Shown here piece by piece: positions 17,040 to 26,813 of a stretch of DNA of 64,000 nucleotides (within the stretch, counting starts at the first letter, position 1; each line of letters begins with the position of its first letter). A model generated the notes under the pieces. The model was not told where the DNA came from, searched no databases, and was given only the letters and a program-made list of their open reading frames with translations. Location of the stretch: contig NZ_JNWV01000039.1 in NCBI RefSeq assembly GCF_000716535.1, positions 23,248-87,247 on the forward strand, written 5' to 3'. The position numbers and the translations under genes are program-made. The DNA is from Streptomyces flaveolus (GTDB lineage Bacteria; Actinomycetota; Actinomycetes; Streptomycetales; Streptomycetaceae).

Positions 17040-17921
17040 TTGACTGACCAGCTGCGACTGATGGCCGTTCACGCGCACCCCGACGACGAGTCGAGCAAGG
17101 GCGCGGCCACCATGGCGAAGTACGTGTCCGAGGGGGTGGACGTGCTGGTGGTGACCTGCACCGGCGGAGAGCGCGGGTCCATCCTCAATCCCAAGCTGCA
17201 GGGCGACGCCTACATCGAGGCACACATCCACGAGGTCCGCCGGAAGGAGATGGACGAGGCCCGGGAGATCCTCGGCGTGAAGCAGGAGTGGCTCGGCTTC
17301 GTCGACTCCGGCCTGCCGGAGGGCGACCCCCTGCCGCCGCTGCCCGAGGGCTGCTTCGCCCTGGAGGACGTCGACAAGGCGGCCGGTGAGCTGGTGAAGC
17401 AGATCCGCTCCTTCCGCCCGCAGGTGATCACGACCTACGACGAGAACGGCGGCTACCCGCACCCCGACCACATCATGACCCACAAGATCTCCATGGTGGC
17501 GTTCGAGGGCGCGGCGGACACCGAGAAGTACCCCGAGGACGAGTTCGGCCCCGCCTACCAGCCGCTGAAGCTGTACTACAACCAGGGCTTCAACCGTCCC
17601 CGCACCGAGGCGCTGCACCAGGCGATGCTCGACCGCGGCCTGGAGTCGCCGTACGGGGAGTGGCTCAAGCGGTGGAACGAGATGGAGCGCACCGAGCGCA
17701 CCCTGACCACGCACATCCCGTGCGCGGACTTCTTCGAGATCCGCGACAAGGCGCTGATCGCCCACGCCACGCAGATCGATCCGGACGGCGGCTGGTTCAA
17801 GGTGCCGCTGGAGCTCCAGAAGGAGGTCTGGCCGACCGAGGAGTACGAGCTGGCGAAGTCCCTCGTCGATACCTCCCTCCCCGAGGACGACCTCTTCGCG
17901 GGCATCCGGGACAATGCCTGA
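17040..17921 (+). CDS. mca: Mycothiol S-conjugate amidase
   Basis: 293 aa. Zinc amidase that cleaves mycothiol adducts of toxins, releasing mercapturic acids for export; part of actinobacterial thiol detoxification. The zinc site AHPDDES is at 12-18 (His13, Asp16) and a second site YPHPDHIM lies near 140-147. The length fits Mca (~290) rather than MshB. Start is TTG with GAGG about 9 bases upstream; homologues also begin at this point. A small membrane protein gene follows directly. Confidence 0.95.
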   Translation: MTDQLRLMAVHAHPDDESSKGAATMAKYVSEGVDVLVVTCTGGERGSILNPKLQGDAYIEAHIHEVRRKEMDEAREILGVKQEWLGFVDSGLPEGDPLPPLPEGCFALEDVDKAAGELVKQIRSFRPQVITTYDENGGYPHPDHIMTHKISMVAFEGAADTEKYPEDEFGPAYQPLKLYYNQGFNRPRTEALHQAMLDRGLESPYGEWLKRWNEMERTERTLTTHIPCADFFEIRDKALIAHATQIDPDGGWFKVPLELQKEVWPTEEYELAKSLVDTSLPEDDLFAGIRDNA

Positions 17922-17922
17922 C

Positions 17923-18162
17923 ATGAGCGCAAGCGTGAGCCTGGCAGTGACGCACCTCGTCCCCCTCGCCAAGGAGGTCGACGAGAACAAGGTCACCCCC
18001 GGCGTCCTCGGTTTCATCGTCTTCGCGGTGATGGCCGTGGCCGTGTGGGGCCTGATGAAGTCGATGAACAAGCACATGCAGAAGGTCGACTTCAAGGAGT
18101 CCCCGGACGCCGAGGCGGACCAGGCCCGGGAACAGGCCGGCTCCGCGCCCCGGCAGCGCTGA
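17923..18162 (+). CDS. Small single-pass membrane protein downstream of mca
   Basis: 79 aa. One membrane helix (VLGFIVFAVMAVAVWGLM) followed by a charged tail (MKSMNKHMQKVDFKE). An ATG at 17914 would overlap mca and add three residues; the ATG at 17923 has a better-placed GGGAC. Lies one base after the mca stop, so it is surely in the same transcript. Function unknown; co-occurrence with mca suggests a thiol-related envelope role, which is inference. Confidence 0.75.
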   Translation: MSASVSLAVTHLVPLAKEVDENKVTPGVLGFIVFAVMAVAVWGLMKSMNKHMQKVDFKESPDAEADQAREQAGSAPRQR

Positions 18163-18172
18163 CCCGCCGGGG

Positions 18173-21100
18173 TCAGCGTCCCGCCGGCACCGCCACTCCC
18201 ATCACCTCCCGGGCGTGGCGGTCCGGCGTCATGCGCAGCCGCCAGGCCTGCCAGCCGTCCTCCAGCCGGACACCCCGCTCCAGCAGCAGGGCGTACGCCG
18301 AGACGTAGTCCTCCAGCTTCTCGTCCCGCAGCGGATGCGAGGCGCGGGCGAGCTGGGCCAGCTCCTCCTGGGCGACGGCCGTGCCCACCTCCACCCCGCC
18401 CGGCGCCGCGTACGGCAGCAGGGTGCAGCGCAGGAAGCGGGCCCAGTCCTCGCCGCGCCGGTCGCCGTAGGACGTGAACAGGGTGAGCGCCTCGTCGCAC
18501 AGCGCCAGCGCCTGCTGCGTCCGGGCGTTGCCCGCGTCCACCACCGCCAGCTCCAGGCAGGTCCAGGCCTCGCCGTGGGCGACGCCGATCCGCTGGAAGT
18601 CGGCGCGCGCGTCCACCAGGAGCTGACGGGCGAAACCGGAGTTGCGCAGCGAGCCGGTCTGCGCGGCCCGCTGGTCCCGGGTCGCCCGCGCCGAGTGGTG
18701 CCGGGCGCAGGCCAGGCCGTACACGTCCCGTATCCGGGAGAACATCGTCCGGGAGCGCTCCAGGTCGCGCACCGCCTGGTCCAGCTCGCCGGTCTCCTCC
18801 AGCGCCTGCCCCAGGTAGTACAGCGTCCACGCCTCGCCGCGCGCGTCCTCGTTCTCCCGGTGCCGGGGCACCGCCTGGCGCAGGCTCTCCACCGCCGCGG
18901 AGGCGTCGCCGGCCACCAGCCGGGCCCGGGCCAGCTGGGTCAGCGCCCACGCCTCCCCACGGGCGTCCTGCGTCCGGCCGTACCGCTCCAGGGCCGCCCG
19001 CAGCTCCGTCTCCGCGCGCGGTACGTCGCCCAGCCGCAGTGCGAGCTGGCCGAGCTGGAAGTACGCCCAGGCCTCGCCGTGCACCGATCCGCCCTCGCGG
19101 TGCAGGACCAGGGAGCGGGTGAGCAGGTCCAGCGCCTCAGCCAGCCGGGCCCGGTCCCGTTGGACGGCCGCCAGCGCGTGCATCGTCCACGCCCGGTCCG
19201 TCGCCAGCTCCGGTGCCGCCTGGAGGTCCAGGGCCTCCTGGAGCTTGGCCGCCGCCTCGGTGAGGTTGCCCTGGTGGTGCAGCGTGATCCCGAGCGAGGT
19301 CAGCGCGCGGGCCGCCCCCGCCTCATGGTGGGCCTCCCGGTACAGGTCCACGACCGAGGTCAGCGTCGTCCGCGCCTTGTCCAGCTCGCCGAGCTGCCGG
19401 GCCGCGATGCCGGTTCGCCACTGCACCGAGCGCACCAGCAGCCCCTGGTCCACCGACTGCGCCAGCTCGCTGATCTCACCGAGCCGGTACAGGTCGCCGC
19501 GCAGCAGGCAGTAGTCGCACAGCGCCCCGAGCAGGTTCAGCACGGCCGCCTGGTTCACGCCCTCCGCGTGCCGCAGGGCCGCCGTGATGAAGCTGGACTC
19601 GTCGTCCAGCCAGCGCAGCGCCTCGTCGAGCGAGGGGAAACCGTGCGAGCCGAACTGGTTCGACCGCGTCGACATGTTCCCGTCGACCAGGCGCAGCACC
19701 GAGTCGGCCAGCTCCGCGTAGTTCACGATCAGCCGCTCCTGCGCCGCCGCCCGCTCGGCCGGGTCCTCCTCGTCCAGCAGCCGGGCGTGCGCGAAGGCCC
19801 GCACCTGGTCGTGCAGCCGGTAACGGCTGCCGCGCACATGGTCGATCAGGCCCGCCCGGGCGAGCGCCACCAGATGCCGGGTGGCCTCGGCCTCGTCGGT
19901 GGCGAGCAGCGAGGCCGCCGCCGCCGCGCCCAGCGAGGCCCGTCCCGCCAGGGCGAGCCTGCGCAGCAGCCGGCGGGTGGGCTCCGGCTGGTCGGTGTAG
20001 CGCAGCCACAGCGCCCGCTCCACCGGCTCCACCGGGCCGTAGGCGCCCAGGTCCGCTGCCAGTTGCCGGGGTGAGCGCGGGCCCAGCGCCGAGCCCGCGA
20101 TCCGCAGCGCCAGCGGCAGCCCGCCGCACAGCTCGCGGACCTGGTCGGCGGAGTCGGCGTCGTACGGCCCCGACGCGTCCTCCGCTGCCGCGCTCAGCAA
20201 CTCCTCCGCGCCCGCCGCGTCCAGCGCCCGCACCGGCAGCTCGTGCACCCAGGCCCCCAGCTCCGCGGGCAGGTCGAGGGGCGTACGGCTGGTCACCAGC
20301 ACCAGGCTGTCGGACCGCTCCGGCACCAGGGCGCGCACCTGCTCCGGGTCCGAGGCGTCGTCCAGCACGATCGTCACCGGCAGTCCGGTCAGATGCCGGT
20401 GGTACAGCTCGGCGAGCCGTTTGACCTGCTGGTCGGGGGAGGACCGCTCCCGGAACAGGAGCTGCTCCCGGGGCGCGCCCAGCCGGTTGAGCAGGTGCAG
20501 CAGGGCGTCCCGGGTGGACAGCGGCGCCTCCCCCCGGCTGCCGCCGCGCAGGTCCACCACCACCGCGCCCCGGAAGTGGTCCCGCAACTCGTGTGCCGCG
20601 CGGACCGCGAGCGTGGTCCGGCCGGAGCCGGGCTCGCCGTGCAGCACGACCACCGTCGGCCGGGTCTCGGTGGTCGCGCGGGCCGCCTGTGCCCAGTGCC
20701 TGATCCGCCCCAGCTCCGCCCGCCGTCCGGCGAACGCGCCGTCGGCTTCCGGGAGCTGCCCGAAGGACTGCTCCAGCACCGAGCGCCTGCGGGCCGCCGC
20801 GCTCTTGTCCGTGCCGCGCAACGCCGGGCCACCGCCGGTCTTCTTCGCGCCCGTGGAGGCGCTGAGCACCCGCTGCTGGTCGAGGAACGGGCGGATGCCC
20901 CGTACCTCCAGCGCGGTCAGCCACTGCAACCGGAGCTGCTCCGGGCCGCCGGGCTGGCCGGCGGCGCCCGCGCGGTGGTGGGCGGCGGGCAGATGCGCAC
21001 CGGCCACCTTCACCACCGTAGCCGCGGCGCCCACCGCGGCCGTCGTGACGCCCGCGCCGAGGGCCGTGCCGGTACCGGTGCCGAGGCTCAGGTCGGCCAC

Positions 21101-21379
21101 GGCGGCGGCGACGGCGGCGACCGCCGCCACCAGCAGGGCCGTGCCGGCTCCTTCGCGCGCGTACCGCTGGCCGAAGGTCAGCCGGCCGGCCTCCGCCTCG
21201 TCCAGCGCGCGCGTGTAGGCCTCGTACTCCTCGCCGGCCGCCCCCGCCATCGCGTCCAGCGCGCCGCGCGCCCGCGACAGCAGCAGCTGACCGTCGATCC
21301 GCCCGCCCGAACGCCGCACCTCCTCCTCGACGGCCCGCACCAGCAGCCGCTCGGCCTCCGCCCGATGACCGTCCCGCAT
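18173..21379 (-). CDS. Membrane-linked STAND (NB-ARC-like) ATPase with TPR sensor domain
   Basis: 1068 aa. Start ATG 21379 behind AGGGGGACGG; an open frame continues upstream to 22084 but crosses another gene. Residues 1-70 are helical; 78-97 and 106-127 are hydrophobic and probably membrane-inserted. The NTPase: Walker A GEPGSGRTT near 248-256, Walker B TIVLDDASD near 320, and the GLPLAL motif of the NB-ARC domain near 410, followed by a winged-helix-like region. From about 640 to the end are TPR repeats (recurring GEAWAxxQLGQ-type units). STAND ATPases are signalling switches in which repeats sense a ligand and the NTPase oligomerises. No C-terminal effector domain is seen, so output may lie in the N-terminal membrane part. 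Confidence 0.85.
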   Translation of the reverse strand: MRDGHRAEAERLLVRAVEEEVRRSGGRIDGQLLLSRARGALDAMAGAAGEEYEAYTRALDEAEAGRLTFGQRYAREGAGTALLVAAVAAVAAAVADLSLGTGTGTALGAGVTTAAVGAAATVVKVAGAHLPAAHHRAGAAGQPGGPEQLRLQWLTALEVRGIRPFLDQQRVLSASTGAKKTGGGPALRGTDKSAAARRRSVLEQSFGQLPEADGAFAGRRAELGRIRHWAQAARATTETRPTVVVLHGEPGSGRTTLAVRAAHELRDHFRGAVVVDLRGGSRGEAPLSTRDALLHLLNRLGAPREQLLFRERSSPDQQVKRLAELYHRHLTGLPVTIVLDDASDPEQVRALVPERSDSLVLVTSRTPLDLPAELGAWVHELPVRALDAAGAEELLSAAAEDASGPYDADSADQVRELCGGLPLALRIAGSALGPRSPRQLAADLGAYGPVEPVERALWLRYTDQPEPTRRLLRRLALAGRASLGAAAAASLLATDEAEATRHLVALARAGLIDHVRGSRYRLHDQVRAFAHARLLDEEDPAERAAAQERLIVNYAELADSVLRLVDGNMSTRSNQFGSHGFPSLDEALRWLDDESSFITAALRHAEGVNQAAVLNLLGALCDYCLLRGDLYRLGEISELAQSVDQGLLVRSVQWRTGIAARQLGELDKARTTLTSVVDLYREAHHEAGAARALTSLGITLHHQGNLTEAAAKLQEALDLQAAPELATDRAWTMHALAAVQRDRARLAEALDLLTRSLVLHREGGSVHGEAWAYFQLGQLALRLGDVPRAETELRAALERYGRTQDARGEAWALTQLARARLVAGDASAAVESLRQAVPRHRENEDARGEAWTLYYLGQALEETGELDQAVRDLERSRTMFSRIRDVYGLACARHHSARATRDQRAAQTGSLRNSGFARQLLVDARADFQRIGVAHGEAWTCLELAVVDAGNARTQQALALCDEALTLFTSYGDRRGEDWARFLRCTLLPYAAPGGVEVGTAVAQEELAQLARASHPLRDEKLEDYVSAYALLLERGVRLEDGWQAWRLRMTPDRHAREVMGVAVPAGR

Positions 21380-21472
21380 GTCCCGTCCCCCTCCGGCGGC
21401 AACTTCCTTGCGTACGAGTGTCCTTCGGGGAAGGCGGGATGGCGAGGGGGTGGCGATCAGCGGGGGTGGTGA

Positions 21473-21851
21473 GGGTTTCGTGCCGACTCCCACGGGACGT
21501 GGGACCCGCCGCTGTGGCTGTTGGTGATCCCCGCATCGCCGGGTGAGCCGGTCGTGGTGACGAACTCCGCTCTCAAGGGCGCGGACCTCATCATCAACGC
21601 GTCGACCGGTGGGGCCCCGGATCTGTTCGTGCCGGAGTCCCGCACGGCACCCGCCCCGCCGGCCGGCTCCGGCGCCGCCACGGCCGACGCATGCGCCGCG
21701 AGGGTGGAGCGCGACGGCACCTACACCCTGCCCCGCGACACGCGGCGGCCGCTTCTGCCTGACGGCCACCGAGGGCCGCACCGTCCAGCTGAAGGTCATC
21801 ACCGCGCCGCCCGCCGGTCCGGCGAAACCGGAGATCACCGTCTGGGCCTGA
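21473..21851 (+). pseudogene. Decayed gene remnant (C-terminal part of a secreted or kinase-associated protein)
   Basis: An open frame without a good start runs from 21473 (reading ...VIPASPGEPVVVTNSALKG...) to about 21740. There the sensible sequence shifts by one base into a second frame encoding GGRFCLTATEGRTVQLKVIT and ending ITVWA at a TGA (21849-21851). That C-terminal pattern is one I associate with extracytoplasmic tails of Streptomyces proteins. The missing start plus frameshift indicate decay. It lies between the STAND gene and the DUF255 gene. Confidence 0.5.
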
Positions 21852-21887
21852 CGTCCACCGCGAGGGTCGCTGCGGCAGGATGGGGTT

Positions 21888-23921
21888 ATGCCGAATCGAC
21901 TGGCCCATGAGACGTCCCCGTACCTGCTCCAGCACGCGGACAACCCCGTCGACTGGTGGCCGTGGTCCGGCGAAGCCTTCGACGAGGCCCGCAGGACCGG
22001 CAGGCCCGTCCTGCTGAGCGTCGGATACAGCAGCTGCCACTGGTGCCACGTGATGGCCCACGAGTCCTTCGAGGACCAGGCCACCGCCGACTACCTCAAC
22101 GAGCACTTCGTCAGCGTCAAGGTCGACCGCGAGGAGCGGCCGGACGTGGACGCCGTCTACATGGAGGCCGTCCAGGCGGCCACCGGGCACGGCGGCTGGC
22201 CCATGACCGTGTTCCTCACCCCGGACGCCGAGCCGTTCTACTTCGGCACCTACTTCCCGCCCGCGCCCCGGCACGGCATGCCCTCCTTCCGGCAGGTGCT
22301 GGAGGGCGTCCAGCAGGCCTGGACCACCCGCCGGGACGAGGTCGCCGACGTCGCCGGGAAGATCGTCCGCGACCTCGCCCAGCGGGAGATCGTCCGGCAG
22401 GCCGCCGAGGCGCCCGGTGAACAGGAACTCGCGCAGGCCCTGCTCGGGCTCACCCGCGAGTACGACCCGCAGCGCGGTGGGTTCGGCGGGGCGCCGAAGT
22501 TCCCGCCGTCCATGGTGCTGGAGTTCCTGCTCCGCCATCACGCGCGCACCGGTGCCGAGGGCGCCCTCCAGATGGCCCAGGACACGTGCGAGCGGATGGC
22601 CCGGGGCGGCCTGTACGACCAGCTCGGCGGCGGGTTCGCCCGGTACTCCGTGGACCGCGACTGGATCGTGCCGCACTTCGAGAAGATGCTGTACGACAAC
22701 GCCCTGCTCTGCCGGGTGTACACCCACCTGTGGCGGGCCACCGGCTCGGATCTCGCCCGGCGGGTCGCGTTGGACACCGCCCAGTTCCTGCTGCGCGAAC
22801 TGCGCACCACGGAGGGCGGGTTCGCCTCGGCCCTCGACGCCGACAGCGACGACGGCAGCGGGCGGCACGTCGAGGGCGCGTACTACGTCTGGCGGCCCGC
22901 GCAGCTACGGGAGGCCCTCGGCGACGACGCCGACCTCGCCGCCCAGTACTTCGGCGTGACCGACGAGGGCACCTTCGAGCACGGCCAGTCCGTCCTGCAA
23001 CTGCCGCAGACGGAAGGCGTGTTCGACGCCGAGAAGATCGCCTCCGTCAAGGACCGGCTCCTCGCCGCACGGGCGCGGCGCTCCGCGCCCGGCCGGGACG
23101 ACAAGGTCGTCGCCGCCTGGAACGGGCTCGCCATCGCCGCGCTCGCCGAGACCGGCGCCTGCTTCGACCGGCCGGACCTGACCGAGGCCGCCGTCGCCGC
23201 CGCCGACCTGCTGGTCCGCGTCCACCTGGACGAACACGGCCGGCTCGCCCGCACCAGCAAGGACGGCCGGGTCGGCCCGAACGCGGGCGTGCTGGAGGAC
23301 TACGCCGACGTCGCCGAGGGCTTCCTGGCGCTCGCCTCCGTGACCGGCGAGGGCGTCTGGCTCGACTTCGCCGGGCTGCTGCTCGACCACGTCCTCGCCC
23401 GCTTCACCGACACCGAGACCGGTGCCCTGTACGACACCGCGTCCGACGCCGAGCAGCTCATCCGCCGGCCCCAGGACCCCACCGACAACGCCGCCCCCTC
23501 CGGCTGGACCGCCGCGGCCGGCGCGCTGCTGAGCTACGCCGCCCACACCGGTTCCGAGCCCCACCGGGCCGCCGCCGAGCGGGCGTTGGGGGTCGTGAAG
23601 ACGCTCGGGCCGCGCGTGCCCCGGTTCATCGGATGGGGGCTGGCCGTCGCCGAGGCGCTGCTGGACGGGCCGCGCGAGGTGGCGGTCGTCGGACCGGCCC
23701 CGGACGACGAGCGGACAGCGGCCCTGCACCGGACGGCGCTGCTGAGCACCGCCCCGGGTGCCGTCGTCGCCTGCGGAACCCCGGACAGCGACGAGTTCCC
23801 GCTGCTCGCCGACCGCACCCTCGTCGACGGCGCGCCGACCGCCTACGTCTGCCGCGGCTTCGTCTGCGACCTGCCGGTGACGGACCCGGACGCCTTGCGG
23901 GCGAAGCTGACGTCGTCCTGA
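21888..23921 (+). CDS. DUF255 thioredoxin-fold protein (YyaL/SSP411 family)
   Basis: 677 aa. The N-terminal ~150 residues form a thioredoxin-like domain with the invariant [21 protein letters not shown] (redox CxxC-like pair) and DREERPD; the rest is an alpha/alpha-barrel resembling glycoside epimerases, with LYDNALL and [11 protein letters not shown]. This is the full-length architecture of the widely conserved YyaL/spermatogenesis-associated protein 20 family, whose exact reaction is unsettled. No signal peptide. Monocistronic by position. Confidence 0.93.
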   Translation: MPNRLAHETSPYLLQHADNPVDWWPWSGEAFDEARRTGRPVLLSVGYSSCHWCHVMAHESFEDQATADYLNEHFVSVKVDREERPDVDAVYMEAVQAATGHGGWPMTVFLTPDAEPFYFGTYFPPAPRHGMPSFRQVLEGVQQAWTTRRDEVADVAGKIVRDLAQREIVRQAAEAPGEQELAQALLGLTREYDPQRGGFGGAPKFPPSMVLEFLLRHHARTGAEGALQMAQDTCERMARGGLYDQLGGGFARYSVDRDWIVPHFEKMLYDNALLCRVYTHLWRATGSDLARRVALDTAQFLLRELRTTEGGFASALDADSDDGSGRHVEGAYYVWRPAQLREALGDDADLAAQYFGVTDEGTFEHGQSVLQLPQTEGVFDAEKIASVKDRLLAARARRSAPGRDDKVVAAWNGLAIAALAETGACFDRPDLTEAAVAAADLLVRVHLDEHGRLARTSKDGRVGPNAGVLEDYADVAEGFLALASVTGEGVWLDFAGLLLDHVLARFTDTETGALYDTASDAEQLIRRPQDPTDNAAPSGWTAAAGALLSYAAHTGSEPHRAAAERALGVVKTLGPRVPRFIGWGLAVAEALLDGPREVAVVGPAPDDERTAALHRTALLSTAPGAVVACGTPDSDEFPLLADRTLVDGAPTAYVCRGFVCDLPVTDPDALRAKLTSS

Positions 23922-23925
23922 ACGG

Positions 23926-23943
23926 CCCGGCCGCCCAGCCGGG
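23926..23943. terminator. Weak hairpin after the DUF255 gene
   Basis: CCCGGC (23926-23931) and GCCGGG (23938-23943) form a 6-bp stem with a 6-base loop immediately after the DUF255 stop and before the convergent glycosyltransferase. Short, so only a possible terminator. Confidence 0.35.
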
Positions 23944-24004
23944 TGGTCCGTGACCGGCTCCCCGGGTCCGCACGAAGCGCCGGTACAGCCCGGCGATCCG
24001 GCCC

Positions 24005-25210
24005 TCAGCCCAGCGGGTCCGGCACCGGCTCCGGCACCGGCTCCACCGTGCCCGGGCCGCCCGGTACGGCCGCGGGGGCCGGGGTCCGGGCCCGTAGCCG
24101 GCGGTACAGCCAGCGGTCCACGACCAGGAAGCGGGCCGTGAACACGACCGTCATGCCGAGCGCGGTCGCGGGCAGCGGTGTCATGCCCGCGCCCGCGATG
24201 AGCAGCGCGGCGAGCGGGATGCGGGCCACCAGGTCGGCGTTGCCGACGGCCGCGAAGGTGAGCAGCCGCACTCCGCGCCGGTGATGGCGCCGCTGGTTGC
24301 GGTAGACGAAGGAGTCGATCAGGACGAAGTTCCACAGCAGCCCGGCCTGGTTGGCGATGATCTCCGCGAGCGCGTACGGCAGTTCGGGCGCCGAGACGGT
24401 CAGCAGCCACAGCAGGGCGAGGTTGGGCACGAAGCCGGACAGGCCGATCAGCCCGAAGACGACCGCGCGGGCCCGCGGGTCGGCGGTGCGCAGGGTGATC
24501 AGATGGCGCAGGAAGCGCACGCCCTCCTTCGCCGTGGACTTGGACGCGCCCGCGTGCCGCTCCCCGAAGGCGTACGGCACCTCGGCGATCCCGCGCGGCC
24601 GGCACCGTACGGCCAGCTCCAGCAGGATCTTGTAGCCCAGCGGCTGGAGGCCCTCGTCCTCGGCGGCGGCCCGGTCCACCGTCGTACGGCGGATGGCGAA
24701 GAAGCCGCTCATCGGGTCGGTGAGCCCGCTCAGGGCGCGCGGGAACAGGGACTTGGTCAGCAGGGTGGAGGAGCTGGAGACCAGCTTGCGGTAGCCGCCG
24801 GCCAGTCCGCCGCGGTCGCCGCCGGCGGCGTAGCGGCTGGCCACGACCAGTTCCGCGCCGGTCGACTCACCCCGCGCGACCAGCTCGAAGATCAGCTCGG
24901 GCGGGTGCTGGAGGTCGGCGTCGATGACGACGATCCAGGGGGCCGTGGCCCGGCCGAAGCCCTCGACCACCGCGCCGCCCAGGCCGCCGGCCGGCACCGG
25001 GCGGTGGTGCAGGACCACGGGGAAAGGGCAGTGGGCCGCCTCCTCCTCGACCACCTCGCAGGTGTGGTCGGTGGAGTCGTCGGCGAAGACGACCTCGGCG
25101 CGCACGCCGTCCGGGACGGCGGCGGCGACGCGGGTGAGCAGCGCGTGGATGTTGTCGGCTTCGTCGAACGTCGGGACGACGATGGAGACGTGGGCGGGCA
25201 GCGCCGTCAC
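24005..25210 (-). CDS. Dolichol-phosphate-mannose-synthase-like glycosyltransferase with GtrA membrane domain
   Basis: 401 aa. GT2 fold: SIVVPTFDEADNIHALL, VFADDSTDHT, and the DxD-type motif IDADLQHPPE, then the segment before KLVSSSSTLLTK that follows the catalytic core in DPM synthases. Residues ~240-370 form four membrane helices of the GtrA type. Such fusions charge polyprenyl phosphate with a sugar and flip or hand it on for extracellular glycosylation. GTG 25210 overlaps the stop of the upstream GT gene (GTGA) and follows GAGG. Confidence 0.9.
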   Translation of the reverse strand: MTALPAHVSIVVPTFDEADNIHALLTRVAAAVPDGVRAEVVFADDSTDHTCEVVEEEAAHCPFPVVLHHRPVPAGGLGGAVVEGFGRATAPWIVVIDADLQHPPELIFELVARGESTGAELVVASRYAAGGDRGGLAGGYRKLVSSSSTLLTKSLFPRALSGLTDPMSGFFAIRRTTVDRAAAEDEGLQPLGYKILLELAVRCRPRGIAEVPYAFGERHAGASKSTAKEGVRFLRHLITLRTADPRARAVVFGLIGLSGFVPNLALLWLLTVSAPELPYALAEIIANQAGLLWNFVLIDSFVYRNQRRHHRRGVRLLTFAAVGNADLVARIPLAALLIAGAGMTPLPATALGMTVVFTARFLVVDRWLYRRLRARTPAPAAVPGGPGTVEPVPEPVPDPLG

Positions 25211-26472
25211 CGGGCCTCCTGCGGCTGCGGGGTCTGCACGGGCAGGTGGGCGCCGACATGGGAGGTCAGCTCCCAGTCGTGCCGCCCGGTGTACTCGCGC
25301 CAGACGGCGCGCAGCGCGGCGGCGGCCAGGACGACCGCGTACACCGGCCCGCCGGCGATGAGCTTGACGTACTGCAGGACGCCGATGCGGAAGCCGTACT
25401 CCTTGCCGAAGTCGTGCAGCGCGACGGCCTCGAAGACGACCATCGCGGCCATCGGAAGCATGGGCAGCCAGGCGAACAGCGAGAACGGCAGCGGTACGCC
25501 GCCGATCAGCGCGGCCAGGATGCCGAGCGGGATCATCACGCCGGTCGCGGCCTGCACGAACGGGGTGCTCAGCGTGTAGCGGGCGAGCAGCCGCTGGCCG
25601 ACGCCGGGCAGCCGGCGCCACTCGCCCTTGCGCAGCACCTGGAGGAAGCCCTGGTTCCAGCGGGTGCGCTGCTTGTAGAGGCCCTTGAGGGAGTCGGGTG
25701 TCTCCTCGCGGGTGACGAGCGCGGAGTGGTAGGCGACGACGACCTTGGCTCCGCCGCTGGACAGCCGTACGCCCAGGTCGCAGTCCTCGGCCAGGCAGTT
25801 GCCGTCCCAGCCGCCGGTGGCCCGCAGCAGTTCGGAGCGGACGAAGACGGTGTTGCCGCCGAGCGGGATGAAGCCCTTGCGGGCGTGCAGGTGCAGCCGG
25901 CTGCGGAACCAGAAGAAGTACTCCAGGCAGTTGCGCAGGCTGTACCAGCTGCTCTGGTAGTTGATCAGCTGGACGCCGCCCTGGACGACGTCGGCGTTCT
26001 CCCGGCGGAAGGCGAAGTCGACGTGTTCCAGCAGCTCGGGGTGGACGACGTCCTCGGCGTCGAAGACCCCGACGACCTGGCCGCGGGCGTGCGGCAGCGC
26101 GGTGTTGAGGGCGCGCGGCTTGTTCTTCACCTCGTGGGTGTCGACGACCGTGCGGACCTTCTCCGGGTGTTCCCGGGCGAGTTGCCCGGCGATGGCGGCG
26201 GTGCCCGGGTCGTCGTGGCCGACGATCACCAGGATCTCGTAGGACGGGTGGTCGATGCGGAGCATCTGCTCGACGGTGTGCCGCAGGACGGCCTCCTCGT
26301 GCCGGGCCGGGACCAGCAGCGAGAAGGACAGGCCGGGCTCGCCGTCGGGCTCGGCGAACGCCGTGGACCGGAGCGTCTCCGGGGTGCGCCAGGCATGGAG
26401 CATCCACCACAGCGTGACGCCGGCCGCGACCATCAGGACGACGGAATCGATGAACAGGACAGCGGAGACCAC
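25207..26472 (-). CDS. Membrane GT2 processive glycosyltransferase
   Basis: 421 aa from GTG 26472, behind GAGGGGGGAATTC; the longer frame has no family sequence. One N-terminal membrane helix, then a GT2 domain: SLLVPARHEEAVL, VFDAEDVVHPE (DxD equivalent), AEDCDLGVRL (TED-like acceptor site) and QRTRWNQG (the QxxRW motif of processive synthases), followed by three to four C-terminal membrane helices. The motif set matches cellulose/hyaluronan synthase-like enzymes that polymerise and export a polysaccharide. It is much shorter than CslA (~730 aa). Forms a coupled pair with the DPM-like gene. Confidence 0.9.
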   Translation of the reverse strand: MVSAVLFIDSVVLMVAAGVTLWWMLHAWRTPETLRSTAFAEPDGEPGLSFSLLVPARHEEAVLRHTVEQMLRIDHPSYEILVIVGHDDPGTAAIAGQLAREHPEKVRTVVDTHEVKNKPRALNTALPHARGQVVGVFDAEDVVHPELLEHVDFAFRRENADVVQGGVQLINYQSSWYSLRNCLEYFFWFRSRLHLHARKGFIPLGGNTVFVRSELLRATGGWDGNCLAEDCDLGVRLSSGGAKVVVAYHSALVTREETPDSLKGLYKQRTRWNQGFLQVLRKGEWRRLPGVGQRLLARYTLSTPFVQAATGVMIPLGILAALIGGVPLPFSLFAWLPMLPMAAMVVFEAVALHDFGKEYGFRIGVLQYVKLIAGGPVYAVVLAAAALRAVWREYTGRHDWELTSHVGAHLPVQTPQPQEAR

Positions 26473-26813
26473 GAATTCCCCCCTCGGTTCCCTGGTCTTC
26501 CTCGTGCTCGCGCAGCGGAATGCGATCGTCGGGCCCTTCTCAACCCCCCGGTTCCCCCCGGGCCCACTTCCCCCGGTCTTCCGGGGGTGATTTCCCGCAT
26601 GATCGCAAAGCGATCGCGGCGAGCTTTCCAGCGAAGCTAGCAGGTTCACCAATTCCTCGGCAATGCGGCCTCGGCCCACGACCGGAATCTAATGTTCCGC
26701 ACATGGGGTGGGTCGACCTGTGCCATGATGCTCCGGCCTGCCCGATTTCCAGGGGGTTCGAGGGGGAGGTCCCTGGGTCGAGTCGGGCCATAAGTGGGGG
26801 TGGGGGATTCCGC
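26473..26813. promoter_or_regulatory. Divergent promoter region of the glycan locus with two inverted repeats
   Basis: 340 bases without a gene, less GC-rich than the flanks. Contains a perfect hairpin CCCCCGG-TCTT-CCGGGGG (26570-26587) and a palindrome GATCGC-AAA-GCGATC (26601-26615). A TAATGT near 26691-26696 could be a -10 for the rightward gene. Its position between two outward-facing transcription units suggests shared control. Confidence 0.5.

Noticed and set aside
18173..22084. 1303-aa version of the STAND gene
   Set aside because: The extension crosses the DUF255 gene's start on the other strand; a well-placed RBS supports the ATG at 21379.
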